Below are positions 15,237 through 23,015 of a stretch of DNA of 37,206 bases, piece by piece. The first letter of the stretch is position 1; each line of letters starts with the position of its first letter. The notes below the pieces were generated by a model, which was not told where the DNA came from, ran no database searches, and was given only the letters and a program-made list of their open reading frames with translations. The DNA is from Gammaproteobacteria bacterium (GTDB taxonomy: Bacteria > Pseudomonadota > Gammaproteobacteria > Steroidobacterales > Rariloculaceae). Both the position numbers and the translations under genes were made by a program. Location: assembly GCA_022825505.1 (NCBI GenBank), contig JAJDWR010000020.1, forward strand, positions 1 to 37,206, in the 5' to 3' direction.

Positions 15237-17387
15237 CTCCGAAAATGCGGCCAGGGCGTCGAAGTCGTGGTTCCAGACGACGTAAAGGTCCTCCCCGGCT
15301 CTGGGGTTCCAGCGCAGGCGGCTGTTGATCCCCACGCTCTCGGACAGATTGTCGTACTGGATCAGGTTGACCCAGGACCACCTGACGTTGAATGCAAGAT
15401 TGGCGCGGATCTGGATCAGGCGCGTGCGGAAGTGGCTGTGCGGCAACTCGATGTCGTTGTATTGATACGAGACACGGGCGTACCAGCGACTGCTCGGGCG
15501 CCAGTCGACGCTGCCGGCCAATGTAAGCTGATCGCCTCCGTAGTATCCCTGTTTGCTGATTTCGATCGATGGAGCAAGCACGCGTTCCCGCGCGAATTCC
15601 GCTTCAAGCTGATAACCGTTTTCGTCGTACTCTCCGGCGGGAATCACGATCCCCCGGGCCACCGTAAACGGCTCTGCCAATACCTCCGGCAAATTCATCA
15701 CCGACAGGCTGTACTGGTCGCCGCGATGATTCTCGAGGTGAATCGGCCGCCACCAGTAGCTCGCGGATTCGAACTCGCCTGTCGAGAACGTGTCGTAGCG
15801 TTGCAGTGAGATAAACGTCGCAAATCTTCGAAGCCAGGGGTGCCCCTGCGGGCGATGACTATAGGTGCCCCACAGCCGCGTACGCTCGTAATCCCTGCGG
15901 TTCAGGAAACCCAGCGCCGGGTTGAAGTTCGGCTGCATGATCTCGTATTCGACCCTGCCGGCGAATCCGTCGCTCGCCATCACGCCGAATTGCGCACCCC
16001 AGTTCGACTGGTCCACTTGGAGATTCCCGCTGTCGCTTTGCTGGAAATAGACGGCGCCTTCCGCGGTTCGTCCCGGGAACAGCCGCCTGTTGCGGTAACG
16101 GAAGTCGGCGCCTGCAACGGAGTTGTCGATGTTGGAGCGGGGATTGCCGCTGGTGACGATCATCCCGACAGTGGATTCCTCCAGGATGTTGGCGGAAACC
16201 CGGCCCACCATCAGGTCGCTCTCCTCCACATACCCGTTTCGCCCCTCGAAACCGTCCTGATCGACGCCCAGGACGCCCACGTTCAGGCGCCCGATTCGCC
16301 CGGTCAGCTTTGCGCCGCTGTTGATATCGACAGCCTGTCCCGCGTCGCTCAGGCCGATGCGGCGCGAGAAAAACGGCATGCCGTTCGTGCCCATGCTGCC
16401 CGGCTGCATGCCGGCGGGACCGAACGAAAAAATATCCACGTCCTGCAGGAAGAAATCCCGTTTTTCGGGAAAGAAGGTCGAGAACCTCGTCAGGTTGACC
16501 TGCCTGTCGTCCACTTCGGTGGCGGAAAAATCCGTGTTGAACGTCAGCACACCCGTCAGCGACGGCGTGAAGTTGTAGAAGACGTCTACCGAAGGATCCG
16601 CCCGGGTCGCCTGGTCTTCGGTTGCGAAGTCGCGGTTGCCCGCGAGACTCACGGCGGGAATGATGTCCAGCCCCCTGCCCTGCCGCAAACCGGAGAACCC
16701 CGAAAGCACTCCGGCCGACGAGGGATTGATGGCACGGTCGAAGGATGACCAGGCCATGCTCTCCTTCTTGCGCGGAATCGCCCGGGCAACGGTGAATCCC
16801 CAGTCCGGATTGTTCGGATTGAAATTCAGCGTTTTGAAGGGGATCGATATCTCTGCTGTCCAGCCCTGCTCGTCGATCACCGCTTCGGCATGCCAGATGC
16901 CGTCCCAGTCCTCGTTGACATTTGTCGCGCGGTCGAACAACCCGTCGCGGCGCACACCGTTCGGATTGAGCTGGAATCGGTACCCCGTGCGCATGTTGTT
17001 GAAGGGATCGAGTATCACCTCGATCCGGTCGTCAACCTCAACGGTCTGCCCCTGGACCATCTGCCGCGCGGCAATCAACGACGGCTCGCTGTCCAGCAGG
17101 CGCGCTCCCACGTACAGGTTGTCGTCGTCGTAGAGCACGTAGAAGATCGATGATTCGCTGGGTTCGCCGTGGTCGACCGGCTCGTATTGATGCAGGTCCG
17201 TGATGACGGTGGCCTCGGCCCAGACCGGATCGTCGAGCCTGCCATCCAGCAGCGGCGGCGCAGACGCGCGAACGATGTCCGTCGCCTTCCGGGTCAAACT
17301 CTCCTGGGCGACGGCCGCAGTGCCGGACATCGCCAGCATGACGGCAAACGCAACCCCCCATCGAACCTTGTGGCCTGACGACTTCAT
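15180..17387 (-). CDS. DUF5916 outer-membrane barrel with CBM9-like domain, copy 2
   Basis: A 735-residue paralogue of the protein at 10343 and a very close one of the protein at 17400. It has a signal peptide (VAFAVMLAMSGTAAVAQ), a CBM9-like domain (PLLDGRLDDPVWAEATVITD, YDDDNLYVGARLLDSEP, DRIEVILDPFNNMRTGY, WDGIWHAEAVIDEQGWTAE) and a DUF5916 barrel with EVDDRQVNLTRFSTFFPEKR and DFFLQDVDIFSFG. The C-terminus is KYSRTFRF, whose terminal Phe is the usual outer-membrane barrel signal. The insertion PAGMQPGSMGTNGMPFFSRR differs from the other copies. It is the middle gene of a three-gene operon (12 bases after the copy at 17400, 29 bases before DUF1295). The first 57 bases of its 3' end match those of its neighbour exactly, suggesting a recent tandem duplication or gene conversion. 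Confidence 0.88.
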   Translation of the reverse strand: MKSSGHKVRWGVAFAVMLAMSGTAAVAQESLTRKATDIVRASAPPLLDGRLDDPVWAEATVITDLHQYEPVDHGEPSESSIFYVLYDDDNLYVGARLLDSEPSLIAARQMVQGQTVEVDDRIEVILDPFNNMRTGYRFQLNPNGVRRDGLFDRATNVNEDWDGIWHAEAVIDEQGWTAEISIPFKTLNFNPNNPDWGFTVARAIPRKKESMAWSSFDRAINPSSAGVLSGFSGLRQGRGLDIIPAVSLAGNRDFATEDQATRADPSVDVFYNFTPSLTGVLTFNTDFSATEVDDRQVNLTRFSTFFPEKRDFFLQDVDIFSFGPAGMQPGSMGTNGMPFFSRRIGLSDAGQAVDINSGAKLTGRIGRLNVGVLGVDQDGFEGRNGYVEESDLMVGRVSANILEESTVGMIVTSGNPRSNIDNSVAGADFRYRNRRLFPGRTAEGAVYFQQSDSGNLQVDQSNWGAQFGVMASDGFAGRVEYEIMQPNFNPALGFLNRRDYERTRLWGTYSHRPQGHPWLRRFATFISLQRYDTFSTGEFESASYWWRPIHLENHRGDQYSLSVMNLPEVLAEPFTVARGIVIPAGEYDENGYQLEAEFARERVLAPSIEISKQGYYGGDQLTLAGSVDWRPSSRWYARVSYQYNDIELPHSHFRTRLIQIRANLAFNVRWSWVNLIQYDNLSESVGINSRLRWNPRAGEDLYVVWNHDFDALAAFSEMHSRQSEFAVKYSRTFRF

Positions 17388-17399
17388 CGTGCCACGGTA

Positions 17400-17456
17400 T
17401 CAGAACCGGAACGTGCGGCTGTACTTCACCGCAAATTCGGACTGTCTCGAATGCAT
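17400..17456 (-). repeat. 3' end of DUF5916 copy 3, identical to copy 2
   Basis: Partner of the 57-base block at 15180-15236. Both encode a barrel terminus ending KYSRTFRF. The spacing between partners, 2220 bases, is the length of one gene plus the 12-base gap, consistent with a tandem duplication of the whole unit. Confidence 0.85.
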
Positions 17457-19604
17457 GTCGGAAAATGCAGCCAGGGCATCGAAGTCGTGGTTCCAGACGA
17501 CGTAGAGATCCTCCCCTGCACGGGGATTCCAGCGCAGCCGGCTGTTGATGCCCACGCTCTCGGAGAGATTGTCGTACTGGACCAGGTTGACCCAGGACCA
17601 CTTGACATTGAACGCAAGATTGGAGCGTAGCTGAATCAGGCGGGTCCGGAATTGGCTGTGCGCCAACTCCACATCGTTGTACTCATACGAGACGCGGGTA
17701 TACCAGCGGCTGCCGGGGCGCCAATCGACCCGTCCTTCCACCGAAACGCGCTCGCCGCCGTAGTAGTCCTCTTTTCCGACGGACAGCGATGGTGCAAGCA
17801 CACGCTCCTGCGCCCATTCCATCTCGATCTGGTACCCCGTCTCTTCGTACTCTCCTGCGGGAATCACGGTGCTGCCCGCCACCGTGAAGGGCTCGGCCAA
17901 CACCTCGCGCCCTCTGGACACCGCCACGCTGTAGTTGTCGCCGCGATGATTCTCGATGCGAAACGGCCGAAACCAGTAGTTGGCCGTTTCGAATTGCCCG
18001 GTCGAATACGTGTCGTATTCCTGCAGGGAGACAAGGGCCATGACGCTTCTAATCCACGGGTGTCCCTGCGGGCGGTACCGGTACGCGCTCCAGAGTCTCG
18101 TGCGCTCGTAATCCCGCCGGTTCACGAACCCCAGCGCCGGGTTGAAGTTCGGCTGCATGACCTCGTACTCGAGCCTGGCCGAGAGCCCTTCGCTGGAATT
18201 CACGCCCAGGTCCATGCCCCAGGCCGACTGCTCCAGGTCCACATTGGCGCTGTCGGTGCGCTGGAACCAGGCACTGCCCTCCGTGGTTCGTCCCGGCAGC
18301 AACCGCCGGTTACGGTAGCGGAAATCGGCGCCGGCAAGGGAATTGTCGATGTTGGAGCGGGGATTGCCGCTGGTGACGATCATGCCGACACTGGATTCCT
18401 CCAGAATGTTGGCCGACAGGCGCCCGACGAAGAGATCGCTCTCGTCCACGTACCCGTTTCGCCCCTCGAATCCATCCTGATTGACGCCCAGCACGCCGAC
18501 ATTGAGCCGCCCGATTCGCCCGGTCAGCTTCGCGCCGCTGTTGATGTCCACGGCCTGTCCCGTATCGCTGAGGCCTATGCGCCGCGAGAAAAACGGCAGG
18601 CCGTTGCTTCCCCGGCCGTTGCCGCTCCTGCCCGGCCCGAACGAGAATATGTCCACGTCCTGTAGGAAAAAATCGCGTTTTTCCGGGAAGAACGTCGGGA
18701 ACCTCGTCAGGTTGACCTGCCTGTCGTCCACTTCGGTCGAAGAAAAATCGGTGTTGAACGTCAGCACGCCCGTCAGCGATGGCGTGAAGTTGTAGAAGAC
18801 GTCCACCGACGGATCCGTCCGCGTCGCCTGGTCTTCGGTCGCGAAATCATGGTTGCTGGCCAGGCTGACCGCGGGAATGATGTCCAGCCCCCTGCCCTGC
18901 TGCAAACCGGAGAACCCTGACAGGATACCGGCCGACGAGGGATTGACGTCGCGGTCAAAGGATGACCAGGCCATCCGCTCCTGCTTGCGGGGAATCGCCC
19001 GGGCGACGGTGAATCCCCAGTCCGGATTGTTCGAATCGAAATTCAGCGTCTTGAAGGGGATCGCGATTTCCGCAGTCCAGCCCTGCTCATCGATCACCGC
19101 TTCGGCGTGCCAGATGCCGTCCCAGTCCTCGTTGACGTTGGTCGCGCGGTCGAACACCCCGTCACGGCGTACACCGTTGGGATTGAGCTGGAACCGGTAT
19201 CCCGTGCGCATGTTGTTGAACGGATCGAGTACCACCTCGATGCGATCGTCGACGCCGACCGACTGCCCCTGGACCATCTGCCGCGCCGCAATCAATGCCG
19301 GCTCGCTGTCCAGAAGCCGCGCACCCACGTACAGGTTCTCGTCGTCGTAGAGAACATAAAAGAACGATGTTTCGCTGGGTTGCCCGTGGTCGACCGGCTC
19401 GTACTGATGCAGGTCCGTGATGACGGCGGCCTCGGCCCAGACCGGATCGTCCAGCCTGCCATCCAACTGGGGCGGGGACGAAGCGCGAACGATTTCCGTC
19501 GCCTTTCGGGCCAATCGCTCCTGCGCGTCGATTGCCACGCCGGTCATTGCCAGGCAGGCAGCGACTGCAGGGATCAACAGAGCTTTGAAGTCCCACGACA
19601 TCAT
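17400..19604 (-). CDS. DUF5916 outer-membrane barrel with CBM9-like domain, copy 3
   Basis: A 734-residue protein nearly parallel to copy 2 over its full length. A signal peptide (ALLIPAVAACLAMTGVAIDAQ) is followed by the CBM9-like domain (PPQLDGRLDDPVWAEAAVIT, LYDDENLYVGARLLDSEPAL) and the DUF5916 barrel (STEVDDRQVNLTRFPTFFPE, KRDFFLQDVDIFSFGPG). It ends KYSRTFRF, as copy 2 does. Differences sit mainly in loop regions (RSGNGRGSNGLPFFSRR; the middle of the barrel), as expected for surface loops under selection. This is the first gene of the operon. The 269 bases upstream (19605-19873) must carry its promoter; I see an AT-rich stretch on the minus strand (around 19745-19780) but no clear -35/-10 pair. 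Confidence 0.88.
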   Translation of the reverse strand: MMSWDFKALLIPAVAACLAMTGVAIDAQERLARKATEIVRASSPPQLDGRLDDPVWAEAAVITDLHQYEPVDHGQPSETSFFYVLYDDENLYVGARLLDSEPALIAARQMVQGQSVGVDDRIEVVLDPFNNMRTGYRFQLNPNGVRRDGVFDRATNVNEDWDGIWHAEAVIDEQGWTAEIAIPFKTLNFDSNNPDWGFTVARAIPRKQERMAWSSFDRDVNPSSAGILSGFSGLQQGRGLDIIPAVSLASNHDFATEDQATRTDPSVDVFYNFTPSLTGVLTFNTDFSSTEVDDRQVNLTRFPTFFPEKRDFFLQDVDIFSFGPGRSGNGRGSNGLPFFSRRIGLSDTGQAVDINSGAKLTGRIGRLNVGVLGVNQDGFEGRNGYVDESDLFVGRLSANILEESSVGMIVTSGNPRSNIDNSLAGADFRYRNRRLLPGRTTEGSAWFQRTDSANVDLEQSAWGMDLGVNSSEGLSARLEYEVMQPNFNPALGFVNRRDYERTRLWSAYRYRPQGHPWIRSVMALVSLQEYDTYSTGQFETANYWFRPFRIENHRGDNYSVAVSRGREVLAEPFTVAGSTVIPAGEYEETGYQIEMEWAQERVLAPSLSVGKEDYYGGERVSVEGRVDWRPGSRWYTRVSYEYNDVELAHSQFRTRLIQLRSNLAFNVKWSWVNLVQYDNLSESVGINSRLRWNPRAGEDLYVVWNHDFDALAAFSDMHSRQSEFAVKYSRTFRF

Positions 19605-19873
19605 TCAACCCTTCCATTCGTTTCGGGCACACCCGTTCGCAAGCCTGACGGCTGCATGATGCGCCCAACTCGAAACATCTCATTTCCCCCAACGCGGCAG
19701 TGAACCGAACGGCTCCGGGTATGGCCCGTGAACTGTATACCAAGCCACAGACGGCTTCTCTAAAGAATAGTTAATACGCGCGGCGGCGCTTGCCGTATCA
19801 GGCCGAGTTTCGCGGGGCGCTTTGCTTCAGCCGACAGGGTTGGAAACGTAACAGGATTATGTTGCCGCCGCAG

Positions 19874-21982
19874 CTAGACTTTCAGGCCCATCAGTGGAGT
19901 TTCTCCTTCCATCCCGGCGTATTCCAGGCCGGGTTCCTCGCCCGCGGACCATGCCGGAACGGCGAACCGGACGCGTCGCCACACCGCCGGGCCATCCGAG
20001 CCCGGGTGAACGATCGGTTCGCCCACGGTGACGAATTCCGCGCTGACGCCGTCGTCTGCGAACCGCACAACCACGTAACCCACGCCGTCGGTATCCGCGT
20101 AGCGAAGGTGGGGATTGACGGCATCGACCGCCTGCTGCATCGCCGCCTGCTCGTCACCGGTCTCCCCCAGCGTTGCAGCCGCTTCGGCCCCGAACAGCAA
20201 CCAAGCGTTGAGCGCGGGCATGATGGCTCGCGGATATCCGAACCGGGAACCGTCCAACCGCACCAGCCCGTTCAGCCGCGGGACGGCCTGCGTGCCGTTG
20301 CTCTGGTTCTTGAGCCGCGGCCCGGAACAGATGGACGAGCCGGCAAATTCCGCCAACACGGCCCGGGGCGAATCGCTGTCGAAATCGTCGAATACGACGC
20401 CCGCGAAATGAGCGTGCCGGTCGCCGGTCAGGGAAACCGTATTCGTTATGCCCTCGTTGGCGATGAACGTCATCAGCTCCCGTCGCTCCAGCGGATAGCC
20501 GTCCCAGGCGTCGGTCCACCACAGATCGTCATGGCTGCCGTAGTCCCGGAAACTCATATCGAATCCGAAGCGCATGAGCGGTACGTCGTTGCAGATCACC
20601 TTCCAGCGCGACTCGCTCGCCTGCAACGACTCGGTCAGCCACTGTTTCTGTCCGGCGCCGAGCAGCGATCCGGCCGGGCTGTCCCTGCGGCTGTTGGGCA
20701 ACTCTTCGCCGCCCAGGCTGACGGTCTCGGGCGGATTGCCGCCGTTGGCAGTGCGGCCGGCGTTCTGCGTCGCCACGAGGGCGGCGGGCACCGGTTCGCG
20801 CGTCAGGAACTCGCCGCCCGGAATCGACGCATCGACGCCCCTTGGCCCCCGATAGCTGCGCCCGTCCACCAGCAGCAGTTCCGCCATCCGGCCCCATCGA
20901 AGGCTCCGGTAGATGGACAGGGTTCCTATCGCCGCCAGGTTGTTGGGCTCGCGGCTCAGGTAGTTGTCGTCGAAGCCTTCCAGTTCCACGTCGGACACCT
21001 CGGCCGGCGAGAAATCCCGCGCCGGGTTGCCGGGCACAGGATTGCTGCCGAGCGCTGCGGGAATGTACTCGAACCACGCCTGGTTGCTGTCCATCTTGCG
21101 CCGCTGGGACGGGCCGCCCGGGTGATAACTCTGCCAGGCGTCGTTGTGGAACTCGTGGTCGTCCCAGATGCAGACGAAGGGAAACGCCGCCCTCGCGTCC
21201 TGAAGGTCGGGATCGAGAAGGTAGATCTTGTACAGTTCGCGGTAGTCGTCCAGCGATTCCGCAACCAACTGCTCGCCCATCGGCCCGACGGGGCCCCTGG
21301 ACGGCAAAGCGGCCACGATGCGCGGTGAACCGTCCGCATTGCGCAGGTCGATTTCCTCCCCATCCAGGCTGACCAGCGGACGCCGGTTGCCGGCTTCGTA
21401 GATGAAGTCTCCGACATGCACGACGAGGTCTATCCTGCGGTCGTCCGCCGCCTGCTCGTCATCCAGCAACAGCCGCCGGTACGCGCTGAACAGGCCCTCT
21501 TCGTAGTGCTGGCAGGAACACACGGCAACGGTCAGCGGACGATCGGCGTCCTCGGAAGGCGCCGTTCGCGTTCGCCCCACCCGGCTCGCGCTGCTGTCCG
21601 GCGCGAGAAACCGGTAGTGGTAACTCCGGTCGGACTCGAGACCGGCAGTGAAGCAACGCACGGTAAAGTCGAAGCTGCGTTCGGCAAGAACCGCCTGTTC
21701 GAGAATCACATCGGAAAATTCGGAATCGCGGGCAACCTGCACCCGCAATTCCACGCTGTCGGTGCCGGCCGCCTCCGGCTCGACCCGCGTCCACAACACC
21801 ACCGCGTCAGGCAACGGGTCCGCCGAAGCCACTCCCTGCGGAAAACCGAACTGGCCCGACGCCGGCCGCGGTCTCGAGCAACCAACCAGCGTCGTCGTCG
21901 ACGCCATCGCCGCAAAGCAACCGGCAGTCCGCGCAAAGGCCGCCATGAATTCGCGGCGCGAATACAAGCTGGTAGAAGGCAT
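19874..21982 (-). CDS. PhoD-like alkaline phosphatase/phosphodiesterase, Tat-exported
   Basis: A 702-residue PhoD-family metallophosphoesterase. It starts with a Tat signal (YSRREFMAAFARTAGCFAAM), followed by an N-terminal Ig-like PhoD_N domain (QFGFPQGVASADPLPDAVVL, VELRVQVARDSEFSD). The catalytic domain has AVCSCQHYEEG (155-165), HVGDFIYEAG (189-198), CIWDDHEFHNDAW and LTGDRHAHFAG, the conserved Asp/His/Asn metal ligands of the family. It would cleave phosphate mono- or diesters outside the cytoplasm. The chain is longer than the classical PhoD proteins (about 550 residues); much of the extra length is in the second half. ATG 21982 was chosen over the upstream extension to 22891, because the Tat signal begins there and the extension is antisense to the amidase gene. 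It is divergent from the amidase. Confidence 0.9.
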   Translation of the reverse strand: MPSTSLYSRREFMAAFARTAGCFAAMASTTTLVGCSRPRPASGQFGFPQGVASADPLPDAVVLWTRVEPEAAGTDSVELRVQVARDSEFSDVILEQAVLAERSFDFTVRCFTAGLESDRSYHYRFLAPDSSASRVGRTRTAPSEDADRPLTVAVCSCQHYEEGLFSAYRRLLLDDEQAADDRRIDLVVHVGDFIYEAGNRRPLVSLDGEEIDLRNADGSPRIVAALPSRGPVGPMGEQLVAESLDDYRELYKIYLLDPDLQDARAAFPFVCIWDDHEFHNDAWQSYHPGGPSQRRKMDSNQAWFEYIPAALGSNPVPGNPARDFSPAEVSDVELEGFDDNYLSREPNNLAAIGTLSIYRSLRWGRMAELLLVDGRSYRGPRGVDASIPGGEFLTREPVPAALVATQNAGRTANGGNPPETVSLGGEELPNSRRDSPAGSLLGAGQKQWLTESLQASESRWKVICNDVPLMRFGFDMSFRDYGSHDDLWWTDAWDGYPLERRELMTFIANEGITNTVSLTGDRHAHFAGVVFDDFDSDSPRAVLAEFAGSSICSGPRLKNQSNGTQAVPRLNGLVRLDGSRFGYPRAIMPALNAWLLFGAEAAATLGETGDEQAAMQQAVDAVNPHLRYADTDGVGYVVVRFADDGVSAEFVTVGEPIVHPGSDGPAVWRRVRFAVPAWSAGEEPGLEYAGMEGETPLMGLKV

Positions 21983-22096
21983 AGCCAAATACTGCCACAG
22001 CGCGTGGGAGCTTTCAGAACGCCACAGGGCAACGCGTCCCCGAGCATACCGAACCGGTGCTAAGATGCGCCCGGTGGGAAATATGCACCCTTTTGC

Positions 22097-22981
22097 ATGA
22101 TGTCCCGAGCGGTTGTCATTGCCGTCCTGGCCTCGTGCGCGCTGGTCGCCTGCGGGCCCCTGCGCTACGTCGATGTGGATTCGGAGAACCAGAGCAGCCG
22201 CATCAGCCACCTCGTCATTCACTTCACGACCGGAGACTTCGCAGAGTCGTTGCGAGTGCTGACCGAACGCACGGAGCGTCCTGTCAGCGTGCATTACCTG
22301 GTGCCGGAAAACGGCGACCCGACCTACCCTCGCCAACGGCTCCGGGTGTACCGCCTCGTCGACGAAGAACAGCGAGCCTGGCATGCCGGACAAAGCCATT
22401 GGCACGGCGACAATGCACTGAACGGAACGTCCATCGGCATCGAGATCGTGAACCGGTCGAGCTGCATCGCCGTGGCTCCGGGCACCGAACCCGGCGACCC
22501 TGCGGATCGTTGCGAGTTTCTCGATTTCGACGCCGAACAGATCGATCTCGTCATCGAACTCGCGCTCGACATCCTCCGGCGCAATCCCGGTATCGATCCG
22601 GTCGATGTCGTCGGCCATTCCGACATCGCGCCCGACCGCAGGCTGGACCCCGGACCGACATTTCCCTGGCGCCGACTCTACGAACACGGCATCGGCGCCT
22701 GGTACGACGACGACACCGCCGACCGATACCGCGAACGCTTCCAGGCAGACCCGCCACCCCTTGCGCTGCTGCAGCGAGGCCTCAACGCCTACGGCTACGA
22801 CGTGGAGGATACCGGCGAACACGATGCGCGGACGCGGGACGCGCTCACGGCGTTCCAGATGCACTTCAGACCATCGGATTGGTCCGGACAACCCGACGCC
22901 GAAACCGCCGCCATTCTGTTCGCACTGCTTGAGAAGTACCGGCCGCGGGAGTTGAGCGGTCTGCTGGAAACGCTACTGTAG
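22097..22981 (+). CDS. AmiD-like N-acetylmuramoyl-L-alanine amidase lipoprotein
   Basis: A 294-residue zinc amidase that would trim the stem peptide from peptidoglycan in the periplasm. The signal peptide ends in a lipobox (ALVAC, Cys19), so it should be a lipid-anchored outer-membrane protein. The amidase_2 domain (about 34-195) shows H42 in LVIHFT, H174 in VVGHSDIAPDRRLDPGPTFPW and D184 in the same block as zinc ligands, plus WHAGQSHWHG and SIGIEIVN. The C-terminal part (about 220-285) is a peptidoglycan-binding type 1 domain (LLQRGLNAYGYDVEDTGEHD, DALTAFQMHFRP). ATG 22097 and 22100 are adjacent and either could be used. Part of this gene (22595-22819) is copied at 32541-32765. The first amidase-family architecture (catalytic plus PG-binding) is the same as in E. 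coli AmiD, but I give no symbol because orthology is not shown. Confidence 0.9.
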   Translation: MMSRAVVIAVLASCALVACGPLRYVDVDSENQSSRISHLVIHFTTGDFAESLRVLTERTERPVSVHYLVPENGDPTYPRQRLRVYRLVDEEQRAWHAGQSHWHGDNALNGTSIGIEIVNRSSCIAVAPGTEPGDPADRCEFLDFDAEQIDLVIELALDILRRNPGIDPVDVVGHSDIAPDRRLDPGPTFPWRRLYEHGIGAWYDDDTADRYRERFQADPPPLALLQRGLNAYGYDVEDTGEHDARTRDALTAFQMHFRPSDWSGQPDAETAAILFALLEKYRPRELSGLLETLL

Positions 22982-23015
22982 CGAGCATCGAGCTTCTGGT
23001 CCGCACCTGGAGACT

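Noticed and set aside
21983..22891. Upstream extension of the PhoD frame to 1005 residues on the minus strand
   Set aside because: The extension is antisense to the amidase gene and the Tat signal at 21982 marks the true start.
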